A stretch of 6,671 nucleotides of DNA from Candidatus Heimdallarchaeota archaeon (GCA_023139025.1 JAGLOH010000122.1:1-6671), one strand, 5' to 3'. Shown: positions 1 to 6,271, counted from the first letter of the stretch. Made by a program: numbers and translations. The notes: a model not told the origin generated them from the sequence alone.

Positions 1-343
1 TGTAGTAGCGTATTTTTCAAACAAAATTCTAGATTTCTTGGTTCGTTTTTTGTTATACAAAGACCTAAGGAATAGAGGTTATGTAGTAAAAGAACACTCA
101 GAAACTGGAAAATACTTTGAGTTATATGAGAGAGGAGCAACACCAAACAATGCTAAACATTTGGCATTAGTTGTTACAATGGTAGAAGGTGTACTGTTTG
201 ATATTGACGATATTGATCAAATTGTTTCACAGGCAAAAGAAATCAGTAAGCAGTTAATTTTCGCCGTTATAGATAGTTTAGGAGATGTTTCTTACTATAG
301 TGTAAGTGAATTAGAATTCACAAAAATAGATATCGATGGTTAA
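1..343 (+). CDS. endA: tRNA-intron endonuclease EndA, C-terminal catalytic part (5' end outside window)
   Basis: EndA cuts introns out of precursor tRNAs at the bulge-helix-bulge motif, leaving 2',3'-cyclic phosphate and 5'-OH ends. The frame is open from base 2, so the gene starts upstream; a GTG at 38 is internal because the conserved YKDLRNRGYVVK core begins just after it. The three catalytic residues of the family are all visible: Tyr in ELYERG (codon 125-127), His in AKHLALVV (158-160) and Lys in SKQLIFAVID (248-250). The Tyr-to-Lys distance is 41 residues, the same as Y115 to K156 in the Methanocaldococcus jannaschii enzyme. The C-terminal AVID..GDVSYYSV strand is also typical. The N-terminal half is missing here, so whether this is a homotetramer-type, fused or two-subunit form cannot be told. 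The stop lies nine bases before the next gene, pointing to one transcript. Family call is firm. Confidence 0.9.
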   Translation, partial: VVAYFSNKILDFLVRFLLYKDLRNRGYVVKEHSETGKYFELYERGATPNNAKHLALVVTMVEGVLFDIDDIDQIVSQAKEISKQLIFAVIDSLGDVSYYSVSELEFTKIDIDG

Positions 344-352
344 GGTTTTATT

Positions 353-2164
353 ATGCATTACGTCCCAGATACTTCAACAATAATCAATGGTCAGTTTCTA
401 AAATATCTTGCTGAAAAGGAAGATATTGAATCAATCGTTCTTTCTCGTGTTGTAATAGCTGAAATTGAAAATATGGCAAATCAAGCTAAAACAGCAGGTA
501 TGACAGCTTTAGAAGAATTACAGCGTATGAGAGATTTTTGTGCAAAACAAGGTATAAACATGATTATTGATGGTCAAAGACCAACATATAACCAAATTAG
601 AGGTGCATCAATAGGTGAATTGGATGCTCAAATTAGAGAACTGGCAGCTGAATATGATGCCATTCTAATAACTTCTGACCGTGTAATGGCAGAGATAGGA
701 AAAGCTGAAGGATTAGCAGTTGTTTTCATGAAAGAGGAGACAAAAAGTTTGGGAAAGAAAGTCGAAGATTATTTTGATGAACAAACTATGTCTTTACATC
801 TAAGAGAAAACAACTTACCTCTAGCAAAAAAAGGACTCCCTGGTAATTTTCAATTAATACCTCTTCAAGGAGAACCCATTCTAACTCGCGAGACATTAGA
901 TGAACTAGCAAAAGACGTAATTGAAAGAGCGTCTAGAGAAAAAGATAGTTTCATAGAATCTGATCGACATGGAACAACTGTAATCCAGTTGAAAAATACT
1001 AGAATTGTCATACTTCGACCACCTTTTAGTGATGCGATGGAAATTACTGCTGTTAGGCCAATTGTAAAACTAACCTTAGGGGACTATAAAATCGATTCAA
1101 AGCTACTTGAAAGGATAGAAACACAAGCTGAAGGAATAATTATTGCTGGGCCACCTGGTGCTGGAAAAAGTACCTTTGCTACAGCAATGGCTGAATTCTA
1201 TGCTGATAAAGATAAAATTGTTAAAACTTTTGAAAATCCAAGAGATCTCCAAGTGGATAATAGAATAACACAAATGTCCGGTTTTGAAGGAGATATTTCT
1301 GCGTCTGCTGATTTGGTTCTTTTAATGAGACCCGACTATGTAATTTATGATGAATTGCGAAGAACTAAGGATTTCGAAACTTATTCCGATTTACGTTTAG
1401 CAGGAGTAGGGCTGCTTGGGGTTGTTCATGCTACTCAAGCTATAGATGGTCTTCAAAGATTTATCAAGAGGGTTGATTTAGGTATTATCCCATCAATTGT
1501 CGACACAATTATCTTCATCTCTGAAGGGAAAATATCGAAAGTTTATACGCTTGAGCTTACAGTAACAATGCCAAAAGGATTTACTGAACGTGATTTAAGT
1601 CGTCCTGTAATTAAGGTTAAAGATTTCCACACAAATAAGGATGAATATGAAATTTATACATTTGGAGAGCAAATTGTTGTTTCACCTCTCATGAAACTAA
1701 GTATGAAACACTCTAAAACAGGTAAAACAATCACAGCTAATTCTGCTCAAATACAAAAGGTTCTCAAGCAATATTCTGTTTATGATTTTACCTATGACTT
1801 TGATCCACCTAATTCTCTTACCCTATTTGTTTCAAATAAAGATAAACCCCGTGTTATTGGAAAGGATGGTCGTAATATCGATGAAATAGAACAGAAATTA
1901 GGATTATCAATAACTGTAAAATCATTTAACGAGCAAGAAGAAATGGAATTTGTCATCGATATGTATCCTTCTAAAGGTAAACTTAATCTTGTGTTTCCTA
2001 GTGTTTGTGTAGGTAAAGATGTTATTCTAGCGGTAAATGGGTCACCCTTGACTCAATTAACTGTTGGTAAAACTAGTGAGATAAGTGTTGCAAAAAATAC
2101 AGAAATTGGTAAAATGCTCATGGAAGCTCATCAAAAGGGAGATACCATAACAGCTTTATTGTAA
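353..2164 (+). CDS. PIN domain - VirB11/PilT-type ATPase - KH domain protein (PINA family)
   Basis: This 603-residue protein has three recognisable parts. Residues 1-130 form a PIN domain with candidate metal-binding acids D6 (VPDTS), E37 or E39, D91 (GELDAQ) and D109 (ITSDR). Residues about 235-400 form a secretion-type RecA-like ATPase with Walker A GPPGAGKST (266-274), a Walker B region ending YVIYDELR (D333/E334) and the His-box GLLGVVHAT (H359). A KH fold follows, with its GxxG loop in VIGKDGRNI (501-509), then a beta-rich tail. This is the layout of archaeal PINA; the Sulfolobus member is a hexameric ATPase reported to unwind and migrate Holliday junctions and to work with Hjc. Known function is thus recombination or fork repair, but the KH domain and the endA neighbour leave an RNA role possible. 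An AAGG at 342-345, overlapping the endA stop, may serve as a weak ribosome site. All ATPase motifs are intact. Confidence 0.93.
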   Translation: MHYVPDTSTIINGQFLKYLAEKEDIESIVLSRVVIAEIENMANQAKTAGMTALEELQRMRDFCAKQGINMIIDGQRPTYNQIRGASIGELDAQIRELAAEYDAILITSDRVMAEIGKAEGLAVVFMKEETKSLGKKVEDYFDEQTMSLHLRENNLPLAKKGLPGNFQLIPLQGEPILTRETLDELAKDVIERASREKDSFIESDRHGTTVIQLKNTRIVILRPPFSDAMEITAVRPIVKLTLGDYKIDSKLLERIETQAEGIIIAGPPGAGKSTFATAMAEFYADKDKIVKTFENPRDLQVDNRITQMSGFEGDISASADLVLLMRPDYVIYDELRRTKDFETYSDLRLAGVGLLGVVHATQAIDGLQRFIKRVDLGIIPSIVDTIIFISEGKISKVYTLELTVTMPKGFTERDLSRPVIKVKDFHTNKDEYEIYTFGEQIVVSPLMKLSMKHSKTGKTITANSAQIQKVLKQYSVYDFTYDFDPPNSLTLFVSNKDKPRVIGKDGRNIDEIEQKLGLSITVKSFNEQEEMEFVIDMYPSKGKLNLVFPSVCVGKDVILAVNGSPLTQLTVGKTSEISVAKNTEIGKMLMEAHQKGDTITALL

Positions 2165-2165
2165 G

Positions 2166-2885
2166 CTATGAATCCCTCTTTATCAATTTTGCATTATTTT
2201 TATTACCAATAATGATTTTATCTGCATCAGAAGGAAATAGGCCATTTTCAACGACTCCAGCAATGTTATTCAGGTTCATCTCCATGTTAAACGGATTATA
2301 CTCTTGTTTGAAGGTTATGTCTCCTATTATGTTGCCATTGTCTGTTATAACTGGTCCTTTCTTTCCTGTACCATATCGAAGTTGAAGTTCTCCTCCTAGA
2401 TTGAATATGGGTTGAAGAACTGTTATGATAGCTTGTTTTATGATTTCTACAGGAACGGGATAGCTTAACAGATCTCTTGGATATTTTGAGCTATCTGCAA
2501 TTACTAAGAATTCTTGAGAAGCTCTTGCTATTATTTTTTCCAGTGTTAAAGCTCCCCCGCTACCCTTAATCATAACATAATCTTTGGTAATGATATCTGC
2601 ACCATCTACATAGATGTTTATCTCAGGATATTCAAGTAACGTTGAAACAGGTAATCCTGCTTTAACCAATTCTAGATGAGTTTCTGCAGAGGATGGGATG
2701 GTGATTATTTCTAATTCATTTTTATCAACAAGTTCTCCTAATTGTTGAATGAAGTACTTCACTGTTGAACCGGTTCCTATTCCTACAACAAATCCATCAT
2801 AAATGAATTCTTTCGCTGCTTTTTGAGCAGCAAGAAATTTAGCTTTTTCTTGATCAGAGAACTTTGAATCTTTTGAATTCATCAT
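2166..2885 (-). CDS. rpiA: ribose-5-phosphate isomerase A
   Basis: RpiA interconverts ribose 5-phosphate and ribulose 5-phosphate, supplying ribose for nucleotides; it is cytosolic and metal-free. The 239 residues carry the full family signature: the phosphate-binding loop GIGTGSTV (35-42), SSAETHLE (65-72), the DGAD motif (D94, D97), KGSGGALTLEKI with K107 and the catalytic base E116, VIADSSK (128-134), and VENGLFPSDADKIIIG near the end. Length is slightly above the usual 220-230. Two ATG codons stand in tandem (2885 and 2882); the outer one is preceded by GTGA four bases upstream, a weak Shine-Dalgarno core, so either could be used. The C-terminal tail (NKNNAKLIKRDS) is unusually rich in Lys and Asn. 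The gene ends one base from the stop of the convergent PIN-ATPase gene. An oligo-T run on this strand (2092-2097) inside that gene could end its transcript. Confidence 0.96.
   Translation of the reverse strand: MMNSKDSKFSDQEKAKFLAAQKAAKEFIYDGFVVGIGTGSTVKYFIQQLGELVDKNELEIITIPSSAETHLELVKAGLPVSTLLEYPEINIYVDGADIITKDYVMIKGSGGALTLEKIIARASQEFLVIADSSKYPRDLLSYPVPVEIIKQAIITVLQPIFNLGGELQLRYGTGKKGPVITDNGNIIGDITFKQEYNPFNMEMNLNNIAGVVENGLFPSDADKIIIGNKNNAKLIKRDS
2178..2205 (+). terminator. possible oligo-T terminator of the endA/PIN-ATPase unit
   Basis: Just after the stop of the PIN-ATPase gene the + strand has several T runs (TTTATC, ATTTTG, TTATTTTTATTA). Archaeal termination relies on such U-rich tracts. 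The tract is also the antisense of the Lys/Asn-rich RpiA tail, so it must do double duty if real. Confidence 0.3.
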
Positions 2886-2931
2886 TAAGTCACTTCGAGT
2901 TAATCAGAACTGAAGACAATTTAGTTAAAAC

Positions 2932-2970
2932 AAATTAAAACTTTTTTACTATCATTAATTTTATAAAATA
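2932..2970 (-). promoter_or_regulatory. promoter region of rpiA, two TATA candidates
   Basis: On the minus strand two AT boxes lie upstream of rpiA. GTAAAAAAG followed by TTTTAATTT (2940-2932) predicts a start near 2909 and a leader of about 24 bases carrying GTGA at 2890-2893; I favour this one. The farther palindromic TTTTATAAAA (2959-2968) would give a leader of about 50 bases and lacks a clear BRE. Confidence 0.35.
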
Positions 2971-2979
2971 AAAATAAGA
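2963..2979 (-). terminator. possible T-rich terminator of the proline-rich protein gene
   Basis: Some 65-80 bases beyond the stop, the minus strand reads CTTATTTTTATTTTATAA. It overlaps the farther of the two candidate rpiA TATA boxes, so one stretch may end one transcript and sit within the promoter region of the next. Confidence 0.3.
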
Positions 2980-3045
2980 GGAGTAGAAAATATTCTCTAT
3001 TTTCATTCCTTTTCAGACGAGAATTTTACCATCGTGAAGCAAATT

Positions 3046-3957
3046 TTATTGCTGTTCACTCATGAATTTTTTTAATCTGTCTAATTCTTTTAACATCTCT
3101 TTTCGAAGAGCCGCTATTGATGTACTCTTTGCAAACAAATCCCCTTCTCCTTCTCCTCCTGCTGGAGCAGCTGCTGGAGGCACTACTACACCTGGTGGTT
3201 TTGGAGTTGGAACAGTTGGCGCTGGAATTGAAGGTGTTGTAGCTGGTGCACCAGTTGGTATTGGTGCTGGCATTGGTGGACTTGGAACTGCTGTAGGTGG
3301 TGGTGTCTTACCCACACTTGGAGGTAGTGGAGGGGCTGTTTTTCCAGTTATTGGAGGTGCAGCTGGTGATGGTGGTGCTGGGGGTGTTGCAACAGCTTTT
3401 CCCCTTTTCCTCTTTTTTGGAGGTTTAACCGGTTTAACGGCTACTGGGGGAGCTGGAGGTGCAGTTGCTGGAGTAGCTGAAGGAATATCTATTTTCTCTT
3501 CACCCTTTATCTTACTCAGATAATCTCCCTGCATCTTCTTTAGTTCCTCTTCAAGTTGAGAAACTTCAGCTTCTCTTGCTGTTTTTTCAATCTCATCTTC
3601 AATTTTCTTAACATCTGAAGCGTATCTTACTGATAATCTACCAAATACTGATTCACTGATATCCTTCTTCCTATGAGCACTAGACAAAGCTTGCTGTGCT
3701 GCCTCGAACTTTGTTTTTTCAATTTTAAGAATAGCAATACGTTCTGAAGGAGGAATATCTGAAGGTGTGGGTAGATCTGAATCCATATCTAAATCAAGGA
3801 GAGAAGGGCCTTCTTTCTTTCGATATACTCTTGTTGTAATGAACACTATAAGTGCACTTAGAAATGTAAAAATAACCAAAAGATAAATTAGCATCTTCAC
3901 TCCTGGATCAGTTAAACTTGCTGGAGGTAAATTCTCAAACCAATCTATAAGCGACAT
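3046..3957 (-). CDS. membrane-anchored coiled-coil and proline-rich protein of unknown function
   Basis: I do not recognise a named family. The 303-residue protein is clearly modular. A short N-terminus (1-19, with acidic residues) precedes one hydrophobic helix (about 20-42), followed by RVYRKK; by the positive-inside rule the bulk of the protein is cytoplasmic. Residues about 71-150 are charged and helical, suiting a coiled-coil hairpin. Residues 159-265 are a disordered linker with 40 prolines (PPAPP, PPLPPS, one PPP at 219-221) and a basic patch KKRKR (181-185). Residues 273-303 form an amphipathic helix containing SIAALRKEMLKELDRLKKF. There is no signal peptidase site, Cys motif or catalytic motif. 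The opposite-strand Gly-rich frame at 3062-3523 is a shadow of the proline codons. The gene lies between rpiA and atpD with wide gaps, so neighbours give little functional hint. A scaffold or tether is the simplest guess. Confidence 0.85.
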   Translation of the reverse strand: MSLIDWFENLPPASLTDPGVKMLIYLLVIFTFLSALIVFITTRVYRKKEGPSLLDLDMDSDLPTPSDIPPSERIAILKIEKTKFEAAQQALSSAHRKKDISESVFGRLSVRYASDVKKIEDEIEKTAREAEVSQLEEELKKMQGDYLSKIKGEEKIDIPSATPATAPPAPPVAVKPVKPPKKRKRGKAVATPPAPPSPAAPPITGKTAPPLPPSVGKTPPPTAVPSPPMPAPIPTGAPATTPSIPAPTVPTPKPPGVVVPPAAAPAGGEGEGDLFAKSTSIAALRKEMLKELDRLKKFMSEQQ

Positions 3958-3980
3958 ATCCTTGCCTCTGAATTATTATT

Positions 3981-3996
3981 ATTATAATCCTTTTAT
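3981..3996 (-). promoter_or_regulatory. BRE/TATA promoter of the proline-rich membrane protein gene
   Basis: On the minus strand, ATAAAAGG (BRE-like, 3996-3989) precedes ATTATAAT (3988-3981). The box is centred about 27 bases before the ATG at 3957, again fitting a leaderless start. A GAGG lies about eight bases before the ATG, so a short-leader message from a farther box (TTTATTAA near 4031-4038) remains possible. Confidence 0.4.
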
Positions 3997-4052
3997 TTGT
4001 TTCTCTGTCTATTAAGTTATTAGATTATACTTAATAAACTCTATCAAAGTGT

Positions 4053-4070
4053 CCAATTAAAAAAGAAGAT
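4053..4070 (-). terminator. possible oligo-T terminator of atpD
   Basis: About 65 bases past the atpD stop the minus strand reads CTTCTTTTTTAATTGG, with six consecutive T. Between stop and tract an inverted repeat ACTGTT/AACAGT (4085-4090 and 4105-4110, 14-base loop) could form a weak hairpin. The tract rather than the hairpin is the likely archaeal signal. Confidence 0.35.
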
Positions 4071-4134
4071 AATATCTCGAAAATACTGTTCCTTTTATGT
4101 GAACAACAGTGCATTTTTTCTATAAACAACGGTT

Positions 4135-4782
4135 TTACTGCTTTTTAGCTTCTAATATTGCTTTTACTCTTTTTAATCTCGAAAATGTTTCTCTCTCTTG
4201 TTCTTCAAGAGTACTTGCAATGAATTTTGCTGTTGCAAGTAATTTTGGAATTAAGATATAGTTCAGAGCATTAACTCTTCTCTTAGTTTTATTAATTTCA
4301 ACAGCTAGTTTTTCAAGTAAAGTCATCTTCTCGGCAATAATCATCAGTGTTCTCAATGACTTGCGAAAATAAACTATTGACCTATCTAGTTGTGCACTCG
4401 AACTAGTTAAACCATAAAACACATCTTCTCCTTCCTTCTGAATCTCATTAACAATAAACCTAGGCGATCTAACACCCATGATACTAACAGTTTGTGGAGT
4501 AATTTCTAAAACAGCAGGTGCATATTGAGCGAGATCTCTAATTTTGTCTGGACCTACAATCATCTCAGCTTTAGCAAGAGATTGATACGCAATCCTTAGT
4601 TCTTCTTCTACTTGTTTTCTAGCTTCTCTTACTTCATCTTTGATGGCATATAATTCAATAACTAGTGCATCCATCTTCTCCTTAAGAAGATCATGTCCTT
4701 TTTGAGCAAGCCTAATTCGAGATTTTGTATTAAGAAGCTCCATTCTTGTTGCACTAATTGTACCAAATTCTGGTGTTGCCAT
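4135..4782 (-). CDS. atpD: A/V-type ATP synthase subunit D (central stalk)
   Basis: Subunit D is the long helical hairpin that forms the rotor shaft inside the A3B3 head of archaeal ATP synthases and couples ion flow through the membrane ring to ATP synthesis. From the ATG at 4782 the product has 215 residues, the normal length. Family motifs are clear: LAQKGHDLLKEKMDAL (25-40) in the N-terminal helix, INKTKRRVNALNYILIPKL (163-181), and EEQERETFSRLKRVK (193-207) in the C-terminal helix. A TTG directly before the ATG (4783-4785) is in frame, but the ATG is preferred: MATPEFGT fits and a TATA-like element lies about 27 bases upstream, suggesting a leaderless message. No Shine-Dalgarno is seen. 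No other ATP synthase subunit gene is visible in the window, so this gene sits apart from the usual operon. Confidence 0.96.
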   Translation of the reverse strand: MATPEFGTISATRMELLNTKSRIRLAQKGHDLLKEKMDALVIELYAIKDEVREARKQVEEELRIAYQSLAKAEMIVGPDKIRDLAQYAPAVLEITPQTVSIMGVRSPRFIVNEIQKEGEDVFYGLTSSSAQLDRSIVYFRKSLRTLMIIAEKMTLLEKLAVEINKTKRRVNALNYILIPKLLATAKFIASTLEEQERETFSRLKRVKAILEAKKQ

Positions 4783-4805
4783 CAACGGAAATAATACCAG
4801 TTAAG

Positions 4806-4820
4806 TTAAATAGTTTTTGT
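4806..4820 (-). promoter_or_regulatory. BRE/TATA promoter of atpD (leaderless type)
   Basis: Read on the minus strand, an A-rich BRE-like CAAAAA is followed by CTATTTAA (4813-4806). The centre of this box is about 27 bases from the A of the atpD ATG at 4782, the usual archaeal TATA-to-start-site distance. Together with the lack of a Shine-Dalgarno sequence this suggests a leaderless mRNA. Confidence 0.45.
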
Positions 4821-4887
4821 TCTGTAGAAACCCCCTAGATTTGCTTGTAAGAGCAGTTTTTAGTATAATCATAACAATGTTAAGAAT

Positions 4888-4901
4888 GGAAAGATATTTT
4901 A
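4888..4901 (+). promoter_or_regulatory. BRE/TATA promoter of the csl4 operon
   Basis: GGAAAGA (BRE-like, purine-rich) runs straight into TATTTTA at 4895-4901. A TATA box centred at 4898 predicts transcription starting near 4924, giving a leader of about 20 bases that would contain the GTGA ribosome site at 4934-4937. A second AT-rich stretch, ATTATTAA at 4917-4924, is a weaker alternative and would leave almost no leader. Confidence 0.45.
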
Positions 4902-4943
4902 CTCGATACAATTTCCATTATTAAAAGACAGATGTGACACTGA

Positions 4944-5546
4944 ATGACATTAGACATCTACAATAGAATAAAGGATACCGATGAGCTCGTTTTTCCAGGA
5001 ACCCGTTTAGCAGTTACAGAGGAATTTATAGGTGGACAAGGTACATTTTCAGAAGGTAACTATATCTATGCTGCTGTAGCAGGAAAAGTTAACATAAATA
5101 TTGAAAAACATGAAATATCAGTTATGTCAAAAGCAAAACCTGCAACTATTCCTAAAAATGGCGATACAGTAATTGGTGGAGTTGTAAATGCTTCTCGTCA
5201 AATGATAACCGTATCTGTGAACTATATCAATAACAAGGAAGTTTATCCAACTTATACAATGGTTATCCATGTCTCTCAAATCTCAAGAGAATATTTGGAT
5301 TCAGTAGATGAAGCAGTACGTTTGGCTGATATTGTTAGAGCCAAAGTAATTGATGCTAAGACCATTCCCCTACAAGGATCTTTAATAGGTTCACAACTTG
5401 GAGTTATATTAGCCGGTTGTTCAAGATGTGGGGAGAAATTGGAGAAAATAGGGAGAGACAAATTGAAATGTTCTGAATGCTCTTATTTTGAAAAAAGGAC
5501 AACCACTATTGATTATGGAAGTGGAAAATTAGCATTCAAAACATAA
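4944..5546 (+). CDS. csl4: exosome complex RNA-binding subunit Csl4
   Basis: Csl4 is a cap protein of the archaeal RNA exosome; it sits on the Rrp41-Rrp42 ring and helps feed RNA into its 3'-to-5' phosphorolytic chamber. The 200 residues show the three expected parts: an N-terminal beta domain with FPGTRLAVTEEFIGGQGTF (17-35) and an IYAAVAGKV strand (41-49); an S1 RNA-binding domain at about 70-140 (GDTVIGGVV through VIHVSQIS to DIVRAKV); and a C-terminal zinc ribbon with C159/C162 and C176/C179. Length is typical. The start is secure: an in-frame TGA lies immediately before the ATG, and GTGA stands six bases upstream. It is the first gene of a tight operon running through the DUF2067-like gene and rpoL, a setting that fits coordinated RNA synthesis and decay. 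Confidence 0.95.
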   Translation: MTLDIYNRIKDTDELVFPGTRLAVTEEFIGGQGTFSEGNYIYAAVAGKVNINIEKHEISVMSKAKPATIPKNGDTVIGGVVNASRQMITVSVNYINNKEVYPTYTMVIHVSQISREYLDSVDEAVRLADIVRAKVIDAKTIPLQGSLIGSQLGVILAGCSRCGEKLEKIGRDKLKCSECSYFEKRTTTIDYGSGKLAFKT

Positions 5547-5568
5547 ACTAATTTTTCATTACTAGATT

Positions 5569-5574
5569 GGTGAT
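5569..5574 (+). promoter_or_regulatory. Shine-Dalgarno GGTGAT deciding the TTG start at 5579
   Basis: GGTGAT is complementary to the conserved archaeal 16S rRNA 3' end. With four bases between it and TTG 5579, it favours that codon over the overlapping TTG 5567 and GTG 5570. Confidence 0.55.
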
Positions 5575-5578
5575 TAGT

Positions 5579-6268
5579 TTGGCAAAAACAACCAAGAAAG
5601 AAGTATATGTTAATATTGTAAGGAAAGATTTGTTAGAATACTTCCTAGAATTGCTCTCGGATTCCTTACGTTATGTGGAGTTTATTTTTACACATAGAAA
5701 AGGAAAATCCAAAATTTCTTTGTTTGGAGAAAGGGAGAGTGTAAATCAGTCTGCTATTAAAGTTAAAATTCTTGCGAAAATGTTTAATCAATCTGCAGTT
5801 CTCAATACTGATGGTTATTATGTTCATGATTTGAAACTTATACAACAAATTGGATCAAAAATCATCTCTTTACAAAGTATAAGTACAGTATTAAATCATT
5901 TGGAAATCCTTTCATCAGTAAAGAATCAGAATTTAGTTACAAAAGCAAGTATGCAAGAAGTACAGAAGATTTTGTCAGCAATGCATGAAATAATACAAGA
6001 AACTCCTTTAAATGTTAGAACACAGATAATGAAGAGAATTTTAGCTACAGTTAGTTACTGTACAGAACTTTCACCATCTTTTATTCTTGATAAAGGATTG
6101 GAAATGGAATATTTCAAGAAGCAGAAACACACCATCTCAATAAACTATAATCCTGAGAAATGTATCACAGAACTGATAGAGAAATTGTCTGGAGATTCCT
6201 TTCAAACTGAGTATCTTGAATCCAGAGACAAAGATGCAGAGATAGAGAAGATTTTATTTAGAGAATAA
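5579..6268 (+). CDS. probable DUF2067-family protein
   Basis: Function is unknown. From a TTG at 5579 the product has 229 residues and begins MAKTTKKEVYVNI. I prefer this start because GGTGAT, a perfect match to the archaeal 16S 3' end, lies at 5569-5574; in-frame TTG 5567 and GTG 5570 would overlap that site. Residues 6-70 look like a small alpha/beta domain (YVNIV strand, LLEYFLELLSDSL helix, YVEFIFTH and KISLFG strands, then a Lys-rich helix), followed by a mostly helical region (85-205). This order, and the position between csl4 and rpoL, fits the archaeal DUF2067 family (PF09840), which I recall from memory rather than from a search. There are no Cys pairs, catalytic motifs or membrane helices. 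The gap to csl4 is 32 bases, so co-transcription is likely. A role in RNA metabolism is inference from context only. Confidence 0.82.
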   Translation: MAKTTKKEVYVNIVRKDLLEYFLELLSDSLRYVEFIFTHRKGKSKISLFGERESVNQSAIKVKILAKMFNQSAVLNTDGYYVHDLKLIQQIGSKIISLQSISTVLNHLEILSSVKNQNLVTKASMQEVQKILSAMHEIIQETPLNVRTQIMKRILATVSYCTELSPSFILDKGLEMEYFKKQKHTISINYNPEKCITELIEKLSGDSFQTEYLESRDKDAEIEKILFRE

Positions 6269-6271
6269 AAA

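Noticed and set aside
3049..3096. ESCRT MIM1-like motif in the C-terminal helix (MLKELDRLK)
   Set aside because: Leucine spacing is similar, but the key arginine is replaced by Glu and any amphipathic helix matches loosely; not enough to call a Vps4-binding motif.
3403..3417. KKRKR patch resembling a nuclear localisation signal
   Set aside because: Short basic clusters are common in charged linkers and the host is an archaeon; an electrostatic contact with lipid or nucleic acid is simpler.
3295..3460. G-quadruplex potential on the + strand over the proline-rich region
   Set aside because: Most G runs are only two long; the few runs of four or five are far apart, so four closely spaced runs of three or more are not present.
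3062..3523. Long Gly-rich open frame on the + strand
   Set aside because: It is the complement of the proline-rich coding segment; Gly (GGN) mirrors Pro (CCN). The minus-strand frame has a membrane helix, a coiled coil and a promoter, the + frame has none of these.
4085..4110. Hairpin ACTGTT/AACAGT followed on the + strand by a six-T run, like a bacterial intrinsic terminator
   Set aside because: No + strand gene ends here; the stem is only six pairs with a 14-base loop, and archaeal termination depends mainly on T tracts.
5276..5461. Minus-strand open frame inside csl4
   Set aside because: It lies wholly within the S1 and zinc-ribbon coding region of csl4 and has no recognisable motif or ribosome site.
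5666..5848. Minus-strand open frame inside the DUF2067-like gene
   Set aside because: Short, fully contained in a supported gene, no motif; a shadow.
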